13,785 nucleotides of DNA from contig CAVEJT010000030.1 in NCBI GenBank assembly GCA_963616135.1, forward strand, positions 1 to 13,785, given 5' to 3'. The stretch is from UMGS1613 sp963616135 (lineage in GTDB: Bacteria > Bacillota_I > Bacilli_A > RF39 > UBA660). A model generated the notes under the pieces. That model was not told the DNA's origin. It did not search any database and worked only from the letters and a program-made list of their open reading frames with translations. Shown here piece after piece: positions 13,770-13,785 of this stretch (its first letter is position 1; each line of letters begins with the position of its first letter). Both the position numbers and the translations under genes were made by a program.

Positions 13770-13785
13770 TTAATTTAATTTAGAT
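13770..13785 (-). CDS. 3' end of a gene entering from the right edge
   Basis: Only the last four codons and stop are in the window: SKLN-TAA, immediately before a good terminator. The plus-strand sequence agrees at 16 of 17 bases with the end of the prepilin-like gene (8476-8492), which also ends SKLN-TAA. I infer a second prepilin-like paralogue, but the visible part is far too short to be sure. Confidence 0.4.

Noticed and set aside
1..13785. Mycoplasma-type code with TGA read as Trp, suggested by the very low G+C
   Set aside because: Trp codons are TGG, and TGA serves as a stop in at least two genes, so the standard code applies.

Overview
The window is about three-quarters A+T and reads with the standard code: TGA is a stop (the 3451-3993 and 2747-2986 genes) and Trp is TGG. 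It carries a Spo0A master sporulation regulator, peptidoglycan synthesis (murE), formyl-methionine initiation (fmt) and a type IV pilin-like protein. This fits a walled, low-G+C Firmicutes, possibly one of the uncultured gut lineages near Bacilli/Erysipelotrichia/RF39 or low-GC Clostridia; the sequence alone does not decide which. All 16 full-length genes lie on the minus strand, so transcription runs from high to low coordinates. No tRNA, rRNA, CRISPR array or transposase was seen, and no gene-free stretch exceeds 300 bases.

Layout in transcription order. (1) Right edge: the last codons of an off-window gene and its terminator. (2) fmt, a membrane-anchored protein of unknown function, and murE, tightly spaced and closed by a terminator at 10621-10645. 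(3) A DHH-family nanoRNase/pAp-phosphatase-like gene followed 10 bp later by a prepilin-like gene. (4) pgk, an LPG-synthase-type membrane (flippase-like) protein and a GT4 glycosyltransferase, overlapping or abutting and probably one transcript linking glycolysis and membrane glycolipid work. (5) spo0A, preceded by two tandem 0A boxes 10 bp apart. (6) A coupled pair of unknown genes, the first resembling a metalloprotease that has lost its HExxH residues. (7) A 79-residue charged protein, a ZIP metal transporter, a divergent Nudix hydrolase, an SDR with a NYC1/NOL-like active-site signature and a DUF4186 protein.

The most interesting signal is in the prepilin-like gene (8477-9610). Its last ~35 codons look like the variable region of a diversity-generating retroelement (DGR) target: C-type-lectin-like GYWTASS...GVRPVI framing, coding strand poor in adenine (14 of 84), many pyrimidine-ending codons, local G+C near 46%, and a short GC-rich inverted repeat at the 3' end. 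No reverse transcriptase or template repeat is in the window, so any DGR would act from elsewhere. A ten-codon copy of this gene's 3' end (IExxKSKLN-stop) sits, out of frame, just after spo0A, and the gene entering from the right edge ends in the same SKLN-stop, which suggests a dispersed family of such genes.

Intergenic regions are very compact: stop codons lie inside or next to terminator hairpins, the next gene's promoter follows within a few bases, and several -10 boxes lie so close to the start that the mRNA leader would be only about 10-20 nt. Ribosome binding sites are of two types, GGAGG and GGTGAT, and these move the best start codon inward for three genes.
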